DNA of 59,689 bases from Nitrosomonas sp. (GCA_016708955.1 JADJES010000015.1:1-59689); one strand, 5' to 3'. Positions 37,160 to 47,611 are shown, numbered from the stretch's first letter. Made by a program: numbers and translations. Notes: a model not told the origin generated them from the letters alone.

Positions 37160-37393
37160 ATGTATCAGCGTTTGCACGTTGTCCTTAAAATCCCTTCGCA
37201 CCAACTGTTGTATTATTACGAAGGCGAAGTCGACGTCGTTGTAGCGAAAACAACCGATGGGCGCATCCTCCGCTTTCCCGCTAATATCCTGCGTTCAGTG
37301 GTGCAAAGTCATGGCGTGTATGGCAAGTTTGAATTGGTTTTCGATGAAAACCATAAATTTGTGTCGATCAGCCGCATCGATGATAAACCCTAA
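37160..37393 (+). CDS. DUF2835 family protein
   Basis: The product has 77 residues, the usual length of this family. Core blocks are YYEGEVDVVVAKTTDGRILRFPANILR and GVYGKFELVFDENHKFVSISRI, a small beta-rich fold. The function is unknown. It ends 86 bp before ettA. Confidence 0.8.
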   Translation: MYQRLHVVLKIPSHQLLYYYEGEVDVVVAKTTDGRILRFPANILRSVVQSHGVYGKFELVFDENHKFVSISRIDDKP

Positions 37394-37479
37394 TCTACGC
37401 GGATTGGCTTTCATTGCCGGAAGACGTGCGTTAAACTCTCTATCTATCAATTTTTACCTATCAAACAAAGATTAAACCC

Positions 37480-39144
37480 ATGGCCCAATATGTAATGTCT
37501 ATGCTCCGCGTGAGCAAAATGGTTCCTCCCAAGCGTCAAATTATCAAAGATATTTCGCTCAGCTTTTTCCCCGGCGCAAAAATCGGTCTGCTCGGATTGA
37601 ACGGTTCCGGTAAGTCCACTGTACTGCGCATCATGGCCGGTGTGGATAAGGAATTTGACGGTGAGGTGCAGCGCCTACCCAACATCCGCATCGGTTATCT
37701 GCCGCAAGAACCGCAATTGAATCCCGAATCCACCGTGCGCCAGGAGGTGGAAGAATCCTTGGGCGAGGTGATGCAAGCACAGAAAAAGCTGGATGAAGTG
37801 TATGCCGCTTATGCCGAAGAAGGCGCCGACTTTGACGCATTGGCAACCGAACAAGCGCGGCTGGAAGCCATTCTGGCAACTGCCGGCAGCGATACCTCAA
37901 ACCAAATGGAGATAGCCGCCGATGCATTGCGTTTACCGCCGTGGGATGCGGTGATCAAAAATCTTTCCGGCGGTGAAAAACGTCGCGTCGCGCTGTGCAA
38001 GCTGTTGCTGGAAAAACCGGATATGTTATTGCTGGACGAGCCGACCAACCATCTGGATGCCGAATCGGTGGAATGGCTGGAGCAGTTCCTGCAGCGCTTC
38101 CCCGGCACCGTGGTGGCGGTGACCCACGACCGCTACTTCCTCGACAACGCGGCGGAATGGATACTGGAACTCGACCGCGGTCATGGCATTCCGTGGAAAG
38201 GTAATTATTCCAACTGGCTGGAACAGAAAGAAGCGCGGCTGGAGCAGGAAAACAAGCAGATCGATGAACATATGAAATCGATGAAGAAAGAACTGGAGTG
38301 GGTACGGCAAAATCCGAAAGGACGCCAGGCGAAATCCAAAGCACGGATCGCCCGCTTTGAAGAACTCAACTCGCAGGAATATCAGAAGCGCAATGAAACC
38401 CAGGAAATTTTCATTCCCGTCGGCGAGCGCCTGGGTAACGAAGTCATTGAGTTTAACGGCGTCTCCAAATCCTTTGGCGACCGCTTGCTGATCGACAATC
38501 TCAGCTTCATCGTACCGCCGGGTGCGATTGTGGGTATTATCGGCCCGAACGGCGCGGGTAAATCTACCCTGTTCAAGCTGATTACCGGCAAGGAACAGCC
38601 GGATTCCGGCGAAGTTAAAATCGGTCACACGGTTCAGATAGCGCACGTCGATCAAGCGCGCGATTCGCTGCAAAACGACAAGACCGTGTTCGATGCCATC
38701 TCCGGCGGCAACGATCTCCTGGTCGTGGGCAAATACACGACGCCAGCTCGTGCTTACTTGGGGCGTTTTAACTTCAAAGGCGGCGATCAGCAAAAAATCA
38801 TCGGCCAACTGTCCGGCGGTGAACGCGGCCGCTTGCACCTGGCGCAAACACTGATTTCTGGCGGTAATGTGCTGCTCCTCGACGAACCGTCCAACGATCT
38901 CGACGTGGAAACCCTGCGCGCACTGGAAGATGCTCTGCTCGAATTTGCCGGTTGCGTACTGGTCATCTCGCACGACCGCTGGTTCCTCGACCGTATCGCC
39001 ACGCACATCCTCGCCGCCGAAGGCGAATCACAATGGACTTTCTTCAACGGCAACTACCAGGAATACGAAGCCGACAAGAAAAAACGCCTGGGTGAAGAAG
39101 GCGCGAAACCGAAGCGGATACGGTATAAGCCGATTAGTCGGTAA
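37480..39144 (+). CDS. ettA: Energy-dependent translational throttle ABC-F protein EttA
   Basis: The product has 554 residues (E. coli EttA 555). Two ABC domains are present: first Walker A GLNGSGKST near 40 and signature LSGGEKRRVAL near 165; second GPNGAGKST near 355 and LSGGERGRLHLAQ near 447. Between them lies the charged arm/linker of the ABC-F family (EARLEQENKQIDEH). No membrane segments. It binds the ribosomal E site and gates the first peptide bond by ATP/ADP ratio. Confidence 0.96.
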   Translation: MAQYVMSMLRVSKMVPPKRQIIKDISLSFFPGAKIGLLGLNGSGKSTVLRIMAGVDKEFDGEVQRLPNIRIGYLPQEPQLNPESTVRQEVEESLGEVMQAQKKLDEVYAAYAEEGADFDALATEQARLEAILATAGSDTSNQMEIAADALRLPPWDAVIKNLSGGEKRRVALCKLLLEKPDMLLLDEPTNHLDAESVEWLEQFLQRFPGTVVAVTHDRYFLDNAAEWILELDRGHGIPWKGNYSNWLEQKEARLEQENKQIDEHMKSMKKELEWVRQNPKGRQAKSKARIARFEELNSQEYQKRNETQEIFIPVGERLGNEVIEFNGVSKSFGDRLLIDNLSFIVPPGAIVGIIGPNGAGKSTLFKLITGKEQPDSGEVKIGHTVQIAHVDQARDSLQNDKTVFDAISGGNDLLVVGKYTTPARAYLGRFNFKGGDQQKIIGQLSGGERGRLHLAQTLISGGNVLLLDEPSNDLDVETLRALEDALLEFAGCVLVISHDRWFLDRIATHILAAEGESQWTFFNGNYQEYEADKKKRLGEEGAKPKRIRYKPISR

Positions 39145-39189
39145 CGGGTATCAAATTGCTGAGTTCTTTTATCAAGGGAGGTGAACGAT

Positions 39190-39369
39190 ATGCTGGCAAT
39201 AAAGCAGGAGGTACTGAAAGTCATTAATCAGTTGCCTGAGGATGCTGACATGGATGAAATCATGTACCGGCTTTATGTACTGGATAAGATTAAAAAAGGA
39301 CAAGAAGCCGTCGCACAAGCTGAAACGCTGACAAGCGAACAACTTAAACGGGAAATTGATGCGTGGTAG
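39190..39369 (+). CDS. Antitoxin of a ParE/RelE-type toxin-antitoxin pair
   Basis: The product has 59 residues. The start at 39190 is preferred because GGGAGGTG (39176-39183) precedes it. The helical sequence with VLDKIKKGQEAVAQAE and a C-terminal toxin-wrapping tail (SEQLKREI) looks like a small antitoxin. No DNA-binding motif is evident, as in several two-helix antitoxins that act only by wrapping the toxin. It overlaps the toxin reading frame by 7 bases. Confidence 0.75.
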   Translation: MLAIKQEVLKVINQLPEDADMDEIMYRLYVLDKIKKGQEAVAQAETLTSEQLKREIDAW

Positions 39370-39662
39370 TCTGGGCACAGCAGGCAGTCGTTGATTTGCG
39401 GTCTATCCACGATTTCATCGCGAGAGACTCGCGTTACTATGCGAAGAAGGTTGTACATGATATACGCGAAATAGTCGATGAATTAAACAAGTTACCAAAA
39501 ATGGGAAGAATCGTTCCGGAGCTCAATGAAGAAGATGTGAGAGAGCTGTTCCTTTATTCCTATCGCATCATCTAAGAGATAAAAGACGAGGTAATTTTTG
39601 TACTCGCTGTAGTGCATCAGAGAAGAAACCTGAAAGATGAAAATATTCCAAGAGAATCTTGA
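39363..39662 (+). pseudogene. ParE/RelE-family toxin inactivated by one stop codon
   Basis: The frame starts at GTG 39363 and runs VVWAQQAVVDLRSIHDFIARDS, typical of ParE. A TAA at 39573-39575 sits inside YRII-x-EIKDEVIFVLAVVHQRRNL, where family members commonly have Tyr (TAT or TAC). Without that codon the frame would continue to 39662, giving a 99-residue protein of normal length. The stop removes the last strand and the C-terminal catalytic/antitoxin-binding region. Selection against a free toxin is a plausible explanation. Confidence 0.85.
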
Positions 39663-39668
39663 TAAATG

Positions 39669-39956
39669 ATGACAAGGCAATCACTTGACACAATTTTTAA
39701 ACAAGATTTCATCGAAGGAATAGCAGTTGCACCATGGCGTATTCGTTCAGTGACTGTACTGCCTAATTTTTGCCTTTCCGTGACTTGCAACGATGACACG
39801 ACAGGGATCGTCGATATGTCGCAACTGATTTTCAGTGAAAGAGCCGGTATTTATTCAGCATTAAAAGATGTGCAATTTTTCAATCAGGTTCGTATCGAAC
39901 TCGGTGCGCTTATCTGGCCGAACGGTGCGGATTTTGATCTCGATGGGGTTAACTAA
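39669..39956 (+). CDS. DUF2442 family protein
   Basis: The product has 95 residues. Blocks WRIRSVTVLPNFCLSVTCND and GALIWPNGADFDLDG match the small DUF2442 fold, frequently found with toxin-antitoxin partners such as DUF4160. It could be an antitoxin-like protein; this is family knowledge and inference. It follows the broken ParE gene immediately and overlaps the next gene by 14 bases. ATG at 39666 is an alternative start. Confidence 0.7.
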   Translation: MTRQSLDTIFKQDFIEGIAVAPWRIRSVTVLPNFCLSVTCNDDTTGIVDMSQLIFSERAGIYSALKDVQFFNQVRIELGALIWPNGADFDLDGVN

Positions 39957-40488
39957 AATAAAGAAAAAAATTGTATTTATTGGCGGGATACATGGTGTTG
40001 GCAAATCAACATTGTGTAATTCGATATGCGCGCATCTTAACGCAGAGCACCATTCCGCTAGCGAATTGATTTCTAGGATTGGGGAAACAAATTATTTATC
40101 CACTAAGCGAGTCACCAATATTGGTAAGAATCAAGATGTTCTGATTACTGCAATCAATAAGTACTTAGGTTTTGAGAAAGCATACCTGCTAGATGGCCAT
40201 TTTTGTTTACTCAATCAAAATGGAGATGTTGCTGAAATACCGTTTTCGACATTCGAAGCAATATCTCCTGTTGCCATTGTTGTTTTGTTTGACGACCCAA
40301 GTAAAATTTACACACGCTTGAAGGAAAGAGACAAAGAAAGATACATCATCAGCTCATTGTCGGCCTTTCAGGAAAACGAAATAAATTATTCAAAATCTGT
40401 CGCAAGCCATTTAAATATACCTTATTTGAAAGCGAATCCATTCGTCGATAGTGAAGCAATATTAAAATTTGTAGCCAAGTTTCTTTAG
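39943..40488 (+). CDS. P-loop kinase-like ATPase
   Basis: The product has 181 residues. A Walker A motif GGIHGVGKST lies at about 10-19. A LLDGHFCLLN block near 86-95 resembles the substrate-binding Asp region of small nucleoside or adenylylate-type kinases; a later RLKERDKERY segment resembles a LID. The start at ATG 39943 overlaps DUF2442 by 14 bases, which suggests translational coupling. It precedes a PIN-GNAT protein by 12 bp. The substrate is unknown; a nucleoside, RNA end or other small substrate are all possible. Confidence 0.65.
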   Translation: MGLTKIKKKIVFIGGIHGVGKSTLCNSICAHLNAEHHSASELISRIGETNYLSTKRVTNIGKNQDVLITAINKYLGFEKAYLLDGHFCLLNQNGDVAEIPFSTFEAISPVAIVVLFDDPSKIYTRLKERDKERYIISSLSAFQENEINYSKSVASHLNIPYLKANPFVDSEAILKFVAKFL

Positions 40489-40500
40489 GATAGGGATTTT

Positions 40501-41851
40501 ATGAAAATATTACTGGATACAAATATTCTTATTCATCGGGAAGCCAGCAAGGTAATTAATGAAGAAATCGGTCATTTGTTTCATTGGATGGATCAGCTTC
40601 ATTATGAAAAATGTGTTCATCCTCTATCTTTAATTGAACTGGAAAAGCATTCTGATGCAAATGTTGTAAAAACCTTTCGCACTAAACTGCAAAGCTACAA
40701 CAAAATTAAAACATTAGCGCCAGAGGTGCCCGCAATAGTTGCGATTAGAAAAAAATTTGATCGGGGTGAAAACGATAGTATCGACACCGCCTTGCTGAAG
40801 GAAGTGTTTTGCAAGCGTGTAGATTGCCTAATAACAGAAGATCGGAAGATTCATTCAAAAGCAATAGAACTCGGCATATCCGATTGTGTTTACACAATTG
40901 ATAGTTTTCTTGAAAAGGTTACGACAGAAAATCCGGCCTTATCGGAATACAAGATTCTATCTGTAAGAAAAGAACATTTCGGCAATATAATTATTGACGA
41001 CCCATTCTTCGATTCATTCAAGGCCGACTATCCTGAGTTTAAAGAGTGGTTCAATAAGAAAGCCGATGAAGTAGCATATGTATGCTTGTCTGAAACAAAC
41101 GATGTATTAGCTTTTCTTTATGTGAAGAGAGAAAGGGCAGATGAGAATTATGGTGACATAACACCTGCCTTTGCGGCAAGAAATCGCTTAAAAATCGGAA
41201 CGCTTAAGGTTGCTTCAAATGGTTATAAGCTTGGGGAACGATTTTTAAAAATCGTTTTTGATAATGCTTTAAGAAATAAAGTCGACGAAATTTATGTAAC
41301 GCTTTTTCATAACAGCGAAGAGCATGATCGTCTAATTGGGTTGCTATTGGATTGGGGATTTGAATACTATGGCGAGAAGAAGAATTCGCCAACAAATGAA
41401 TTGGTTTTTGTAAAAGATTTTCGTCCTGTTCCAGATGTGGAATTTCCCAAGAAAACTTATCCATTCATATCGTTAAACAGGCGGTTCTTTATTGTCCCGA
41501 TTTACCCAGAATACCATACCGAGCTTTTGCCAGATTCAATCCTGAATAATGAGTCACTAAGACGAGACGGAGTTCATCAAACAGTGTCGAAAGAGAAGTG
41601 TTTTTTCTGATAAAAAATTGATTGAATATTGGAATTACAAGTCTCCGAATGGCAAATGGTATAAGCCCTTTATTATTAATTTCCTGTATGTGTACACATT
41701 CCCCAAACGGCTGAACATGAAGGCTTTAATAGATATCGGGGTGATAGCAGATATAGAGAGTGCGCCACGTGGTTTCGAACAATTAACGCTTGATCAATTT
41801 AAAAATATTTTGAAGGCATCCGAGACGAATGAAAGTTTTATTATCAATTAA
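40501..41851 (+). pseudogene. PIN-domain/GNAT acetyltransferase/PUA-like fusion protein, internally deleted
   Basis: The N-terminal 150 residues look like a PIN RNase (ILLDTNILIH with Asp 6; DCLITEDRKIHSKA with a second acid cluster near 118-121). A GNAT-like domain follows (about 160-325, with LKVASNGYKLGERFLKIVFDNAL and GLLLDWGFEYYG). A C-terminal piece, about 75 residues up to 41851 with EYWNYKSPNGKWYKPFIINF, fits the EVE/PUA-like region found at the end of such proteins. At about 41555 the frame shifts, and residues expected between LLPDSILNN and TEFIKQCRKRSVFSDKK are missing. The deletion and frameshift make it likely non-functional as a full-length protein; the 369-residue PIN-GNAT part can still be made. 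Confidence 0.7.
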
Positions 41852-42247
41852 ACCTGAATATGCAGAAAAAATTCTTCTGGGGCAGAAGAAGTATGAATTT
41901 AGGCGAACGCTATTTAAATCAACAACTGTTACAAAAGTTATTATTTATGCAACGAACCCGATTCAGAAAGTTATTGGTGAGTTTGAAATCGAGCAAGTAT
42001 TGTCTTTGAAGTTAGGTGAGCTGTGGAAAAAACCATGCATGCTTCTGGAATTGAGAAGGAATTTTATGATAGATATTTTTCAGGAAAGAAAATAGGCCAT
42101 GCAATTATGATAAAAAAAGCGAAGCGATACTCTAATTATCTGGATTTAGGTGATTTAAATGTGAAACAAGCGCCACAGTCTTTTATGTATTTACACACAG
42201 AACCCCAAATTGAGTGGCATCAAGAAACTCATCGAAGCGTTACTTAA
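41829..42247 (+). pseudogene. ASCH-domain protein, frameshifted
   Basis: The frame opens with ATG at 41829, overlapping the previous gene by 23 bases. MKVLLSIKPEYAEKILLGQKKYEFRR is the typical ASCH start. Near 42025, in GTGGAAAAAACC, the frame changes, probably by loss of one base before a run of A, and the continuation HASGIEKEFYDRYFSGKKIG reads in another frame to 42247. ASCH proteins are PUA-like RNA-binding or amidohydrolase proteins; one (YqfB) is known to hydrolyse N4-acetylcytidine. The single-base lesion could be recent or a sequencing error. Confidence 0.7.
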
Positions 42248-42609
42248 ATTCCATGATGTATGCGATTTGGCGTAATTTCACAATGCGAAAGATCTTGAAC
42301 TGGCGCTGAATAGTGAAGGAAGAACTAGTCGATGTTTTCGCGTTTATTTTTCTTCTGGCTGAAACAAACTGCAAAAAATATACCTGGTCGCAATGTAAAA
42401 TCTGTAAGCTTTGGCATTTATGTTGACGCATCGATTATGGATGATTAATCTTGCTATGCTTTATTCAGTACTTATAAATTAGATTCCTGTGAATGCTATC
42501 AGTTATAAAAGCACCCCCACCAATCTTTCAGAAAACTGATAAGCCGCTAAAACCTTGTTTGCCGGGTTATTGTCCAATACGCTTTTCGTGCAAGCATGAA
42601 GAATCCTGC
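42248..42609. other. Intergenic region without a recognisable gene
   Basis: About 360 bp after the ASCH gene. Only short open frames on both strands; no promoter or terminator could be assigned. It separates the accessory island from the DUF748 gene. Confidence 0.5.
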
Positions 42610-43284
42610 TTATTTCAGTGAAAACTCCGCCCAACTCCCTTTCTTCTGATCGCTGTCTTCCGTTTCATCGCTACCCACGACAAAAATTCGCTCGCTGGAA
42701 ATTTCCCCTTTTTCAATCAGCCAGTTGCGCGCGGCGCTGGCGCGGTTTTCTGCGAGTAATTGCAAGTCATCGTCAGTGATTACGGTATGCGCGAGTATGA
42801 GCTGTTCCATTTCAGCATTGGGAAGGCTCTTAGCCAGGCCGATCGCATTCTTGGGTTTATCAAAAGTTTCTTTTTTGTAGGCGATTTCAAGATACTTGCT
42901 ATATTCTTCCGGGGTTAATGTCATATCTGTTATGGCACCGCTGGCGATGCCTTTTTTGGCGTCGTCGGCTAATTTCTGCGCTTTCACTTTGTTTTGCAGC
43001 TTGGCGAGCTTCAATCCTTCATAGTCTTCAGCCGGGTCAACGTGACCGGAAATTTCCAGTCGCAGTGATGGGCGATCTTTTAGAACCTCGGATAAGGTTT
43101 GCAAGCGTTGTAATGCTTCCGCTTCGATATCTGCAAAACCGGGGGTAAAGGAAATCTTGGATAATTCTTCGCCGCCTTCAAATACTGCACCCAATAATGT
43201 AAAAGGCGAGGTGATCGCTTTGGTGATCAGATTAGTGAATGCGGTGAAAATGACATCGCCAAGGTTAAATTGGGGATCATTAAT

Positions 43285-45015
43285 CCTAAATTCCTCTGTT
43301 AGGTCACTCCAATGGCCAAAGAAGATGGAGGGGAACCGAGAAGCTGTGAATTTTTCGGTCTGGTCGCAATAATTTTGTTAATGATATAGCGTGCAAGTAC
43401 GCCCCAACGATCTGCTTTGGTCAACTGAGGCGCACTTGCCAAAACATGATCAAGACCCCTTTCGTATATTGGCGATCATCGACTTGATATGTTCTCCGGC
43501 TGCGTGAGTCAGAGTGAGCAGCAATCGGGATTGACCGGCGTGCTGGGTCAGGCGGGCAATGCCGCTGAGCAACATGGGACGGCTAGTGATTGCCTCCAGG
43601 CGTGTCTTCGGGTGTGCCAGTCTGACATACCAACTCCACCAATTGTAGATGAGCGCGACTGCCCGCGCCGAGAGGTTGCAACGTTCCAGGTCTTGCGTGG
43701 TATAGCCACCCCAGCCCCATTGGTTTTTCAGCTCATCGAAGCCATTCTCACAGTCAGCCCGATCCCGGTATAACTGGCCAATGGCGTCGAGGGAGTAGTC
43801 TGTATTGGTCACCAATATAGCGTATTCCCAGAGTTTAACCTTGTCTGAATGGTCAATGAAATGGAGCGTCGGCTGCTGGCTCTCATTGCTTGTCTCGGCT
43901 GCCGCCATGCTGTCTTTGATTCGCCGCCGCAGTACCACTACACGCCGCGCACCACTCCAGCCCGTCAGCCGAAGCTTGCCTTCCACCGCGTCAAAGCCTT
44001 GCCCTGCGTTCTGCCAGTCGCCTTGCTGCCATTGCCGCTCGATCAGACGCTTAACTCCGGCAGTTTGCCGTAGCTTGAAGAGGTAGTGCTGTTCAGTTCG
44101 CTCCATCTCGGCCATTACCCCCTGATTACCAAAGGCACTGTCACCGCGCACCAGGGCGGGGCGTTCCTCGGGGACGAGCCGCTCAATTAGCTGGCACAGG
44201 CGTGGCAGGCTATGTTTCGCCGCACTGGCTTTACCGCTTTGTACCTCGACATCGAGCACCAGCCGAATGTTGCCGATCCAGTAGGTGTGCAAAGTATGGC
44301 TCGGCCGTCCCGGCTTGGTTGGGTTGTAGCCAATCTCGGCACCTGCCTGGTGACCATACAACAGTTTGACGCTGGTGTCGGCATCGAGTATCCAGGGTGT
44401 GCGTAAAGATTCTTGGGTGCTCTCGCCCAGGGCTTTATCCATCCATGCTGTGCTCTTCGCCAGTTGGATTGCGCGGGCAGCGCGTTCTTCTTCGCTACCA
44501 TACTTGCATGGGGCCGGTGCCAAGTGCGCCAGTGCGCGACGCAGACTCGTCACTGATGATCTTGTTCATGCCGAGTATCTGGGGAGCAACTTCATCGCCG
44601 CGCAGCCCGGCAACATGTGCATAGCGTCGCTGTCCATCCAAGATCGATAATAGCCAGGTGCCAAGCACATCAACTACCTTGGGTGCGTTGGGACTAGTGT
44701 AATCCATTGGACATCCATCCACCCAGCGGGCGAATAACCCAGAAACTTCCAAAAACTCGGCAAAAAACGGTAATTGCCCCAGTGCTGTGGCGCTTCCGCC
44801 TTCATCCCAGCGAACGTGAAACCGGCCACCAGGGGTGGCTACGCTTTGTTCAGCCGCCGTTTGTTCCGTCTTCTGCAAAGTAGTATTGATCGCCTCGACC
44901 AGTGTCTTCTTCTTAAATTTAATTTCACCCATTGGGTGAGCCTCCTATTCTGTCGCAAACCCTTACCAGAAATACGTTTGTGGCAATTTTACAGGAATCA
45001 ACTGAGGAAAATAGG
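43285..45015 (-). mobile_element. IS1380-like insertion sequence with 5-bp target duplication
   Basis: The ends are CCTAAATTCCTCTGTTA and, inverted, CCTATTTTCCTCAGTTG (13 of 17 identical). The 5-bp TTAAT at 43280-43284 is repeated exactly at 45016-45020 as the target duplication. Length is 1731 bp with one transposase gene on the minus strand (frameshifted). The perfect target repeat and intact ends indicate a recent insertion. Confidence 0.9.
43450..44932 (-). pseudogene. IS1380-like transposase, frameshifted
   Basis: The N-terminal part (44932-44495, ending near QILGMNKIISDE) and the C-terminal part (44553-43450) lie in different frames. The junction is at GACGAGTCTGCG near 44545, where skipping one base gives IISD..SLRRALAHLAP, the expected continuation. 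DDE motifs are recognisable as ILDADTSV, VRGDSAFG and the C-terminal YRDRADCENGFDELKNQWGWGG (Glu). The whole would be about 495 residues, normal for this family. Translational frameshifting is not usual for the family, so an inactivating mutation or sequence error is more likely. Confidence 0.85.
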
Positions 45016-47611
45016 TTAATGGATCCTTTGAGCGGCAGATGGAGATTAATTTCACCGCGGCTGTTTTTAAGCAGCGTAATCGCCAGGCTGAGCGGAAGAG
45101 ACACGGCATCTTCACTGTCGACTTTATCGCCCAGGGTAAATTGATCCAGAAATATTTTGTTGTCTGCTGTCAACGCGCCATTCTCGATCTGGTAGTTCAC
45201 ATCGGCCGACAGTTTTCCCTTCTCAATCGCGTAACCGATATATTTTCCGGAATAAGGGCTAAACGGCGGCAGATCGATATCTTTAACTTTTGCCACGATA
45301 TCCAGCAGCAATTCGGCACTGAACGGATCAATCGTTCCACTAATTTGCAGCGGCGCTGTTTTGCTGACCATGCCGTGTATGTCTATTTTTCCGGATTTTC
45401 CGGGATACAATGGGCCAACCTGACCCGAGAGCGCAGTTAGATTTGCGCGATAATTCGGTTTAATAAACCGGTCATTGAAATTGATACTGCCATTTTGCAG
45501 AAAAATCTTATCGATATGAACGGGCGTCTCACCTTTTGAGGCGGCCGGGGTGTTACCGCTGGGTGCAACAGCGGCAACGGCAATGCCAGGTTCTGCCGTT
45601 TTGTCAGATTGAATGATTTGCTTGAGATTGAGGCTGCCGTCCGGAAGAATCGTCATGCGCGCAAAGAAATCGCTCAAATGTATTGTGCTGATATCCAGCA
45701 ACAATGGGTCATTGACAAAGTTTAGATGACTGATATCCAGCTTCTTCCAGCGCAGCAGATCATGAGCATTTTTACTATCAAAGATATTGAAGTTGGCTAG
45801 CTTCCCCTGCCCGTTTGCCTGAATTTTCAGCGGATTGCCACTGGCTTTGAGATTTCCGGTGAAGGAAATGTCGCCGCTGGTCAGAAGCGCCGTCAGCCTA
45901 TCACCTAGCCAGCCTTGTAAAGACACCAGATCAACCGCGTCAAGGTTTAGCATTAAATCAGCCGAAAGCGGCGCCCAGGCCAGCGTGCCATTGGCTTTAA
46001 AGTTGCCATGTTGGTTAACCTGCGCCTGCAGCACCAGATTCAACGGCTTGACGCCATCCAGATCGATACTTTCCAGGGTTAGATCCAGCGAATCGACAAT
46101 CATCGGTGTAATTTTTGTCAGTGTGAGATCTTCATAGCGTAGCGTCGCTGCTTTAAGTTGAATGCTTTTGATCTGCGGCACCCAAGGTTTATTGTCTGCG
46201 CGGGCAGGTTCGGGCAACCCCGGTTCTTTTTCAGCCATTTTTATCCCGGCATTGGCATGCGCCGGTTTTCTGGCAGGAATGGGAATACCTACATGAACTT
46301 GAATCTGAGGCTCTGCCGGATTCTGAGCTTCCAGGGAATTAAACAATCGGGTTAAATCAATCGTGCCGCTGGCATCTCGATGCAACGTGGCGCTCAAACG
46401 ATCCAGCGTGATATTGCCTAATGCAATCCGCTGTGCCGCTGTATTGACCGTGATGGAATCGATAGCCAGCTTTGCCAGCGCTAATGCCGGTTCGCTTTCG
46501 CCATCACGCGTGATGGCGATTTGATCCATTGCCAGCTTGACCTGCGATGGCTTTTTACCAGTCAAATCGGTTTGCTTTAAATCAACTTTCAGTTTCTTAA
46601 GATCGGCCTGATACGGTGTAGCGACAGCGCTATTTTTAACCGCCATTTGGCGGAATGTAGTGGCGCCGGTTAAGGTAATGTCAGGTGCTTTAGTGGATTC
46701 CTGGGAGAATGTGAGCAGCAGATCGCTGTCGAAATAACCTGAAAGCAGATGGATTCCCTTTGGCAGGTCCGCATATTGATCAAACTGGGTTAAATCAATA
46801 TTACTGAGTTTAACAGCCAGCGTGGCTTCCTGATTAACCGCAAAAGGACGCAACTTGCCATCGAGTGAGAAAGGCGCGCCGTTAATCTTTGCGCTGAAGT
46901 GCGGTTCTATCCAGTCAGCCGGGTCGCTATTGATATTGGCGACAACCGGAATGCCAAGATTTATTTCTGAGATTGTATGTTCAGCATTTTTGTATCGATC
47001 AATAAATTCAAAGCGGCCACCCTCAATGCGAATATTGCTGATAGAGAATTGGTTGCGCTGATCACTTGCAGCGCTTTCTTCATCCTCGGGTTGGCCGAAT
47101 TTTTCCAGCAAATCGGAAATATTCAGTTGCTCCTTGCTTTCCCGGACCAGGCGCAATTGCGGATCTATCAGAGTGATTGCTGTTAGGACAGGCGCGCGCT
47201 GCTTGAGTGATTCAATACTCAGATCGGCAGTCAGCTTGTTAAAAGAAAAAAGCGCCGTCCGTGTTTCATTGGCGCCAGCTTTCTCGTCGATACGAAAACC
47301 CAGTACGATCAACTCGAGGGTACGCGGTTTTATTTCAATGGATGTAACGGTGACAGAGCGTTGCAAAGCCTCAGACAGACGAGTCTCGAGTTGAGATTTG
47401 GCATAACCCGGCAACCAAAATGTAATCAGCGCCCCCACTATGACGATTAGGGCCGTAATCACGCCGAGACTGATAATCAGACGCTTGTATCGAATAAAAC
47501 GTGGCTGTATGGTCGGAGTCATAGCGGTCCCTGTCAATTTCTACAGCGGGTTAGCGAAGTGCTCAATACATTTTAAATGATGGTACGTTGTTTATTGCAG
47601 AAAATTAAGAA

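Larger units (their letters stand above)
42610..47522 (-). pseudogene. DUF748/AsmA-like envelope protein with C-terminal OmpA-like domain, split by an insertion sequence
   Basis: The gene starts at ATG 47522. An N-terminal membrane segment (about 14-40) is followed by about 800 residues of AsmA/DUF748-type beta-rich repeats to LPLKGSIN, interrupted at 45016 by the IS1380-like element. It resumes at 43284 with DPQFNLGDVIFTAF, then an OmpA-like C-terminal domain (ISFTPGFADIEAEALQRL, SGHVDPAEDYEG, LAENRASAARNWL) ending at 42610. Removing 43285-45015 and one TTAAT restores a continuous frame across GSINDPQF. Such proteins bridge inner and outer membrane and may move lipid. The interruption is the only lesion seen. 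Confidence 0.85.

Noticed and set aside
38026..39006. Long minus-strand open frame opposite ettA
   Set aside because: It has no recognisable protein and the plus strand encodes a complete EttA with both ABC motifs; the frame is a GC-rich shadow.
44490..44560. Programmed frameshifting in the IS1380-like transposase
   Set aside because: No slippery heptamer is present and this family normally uses one frame.
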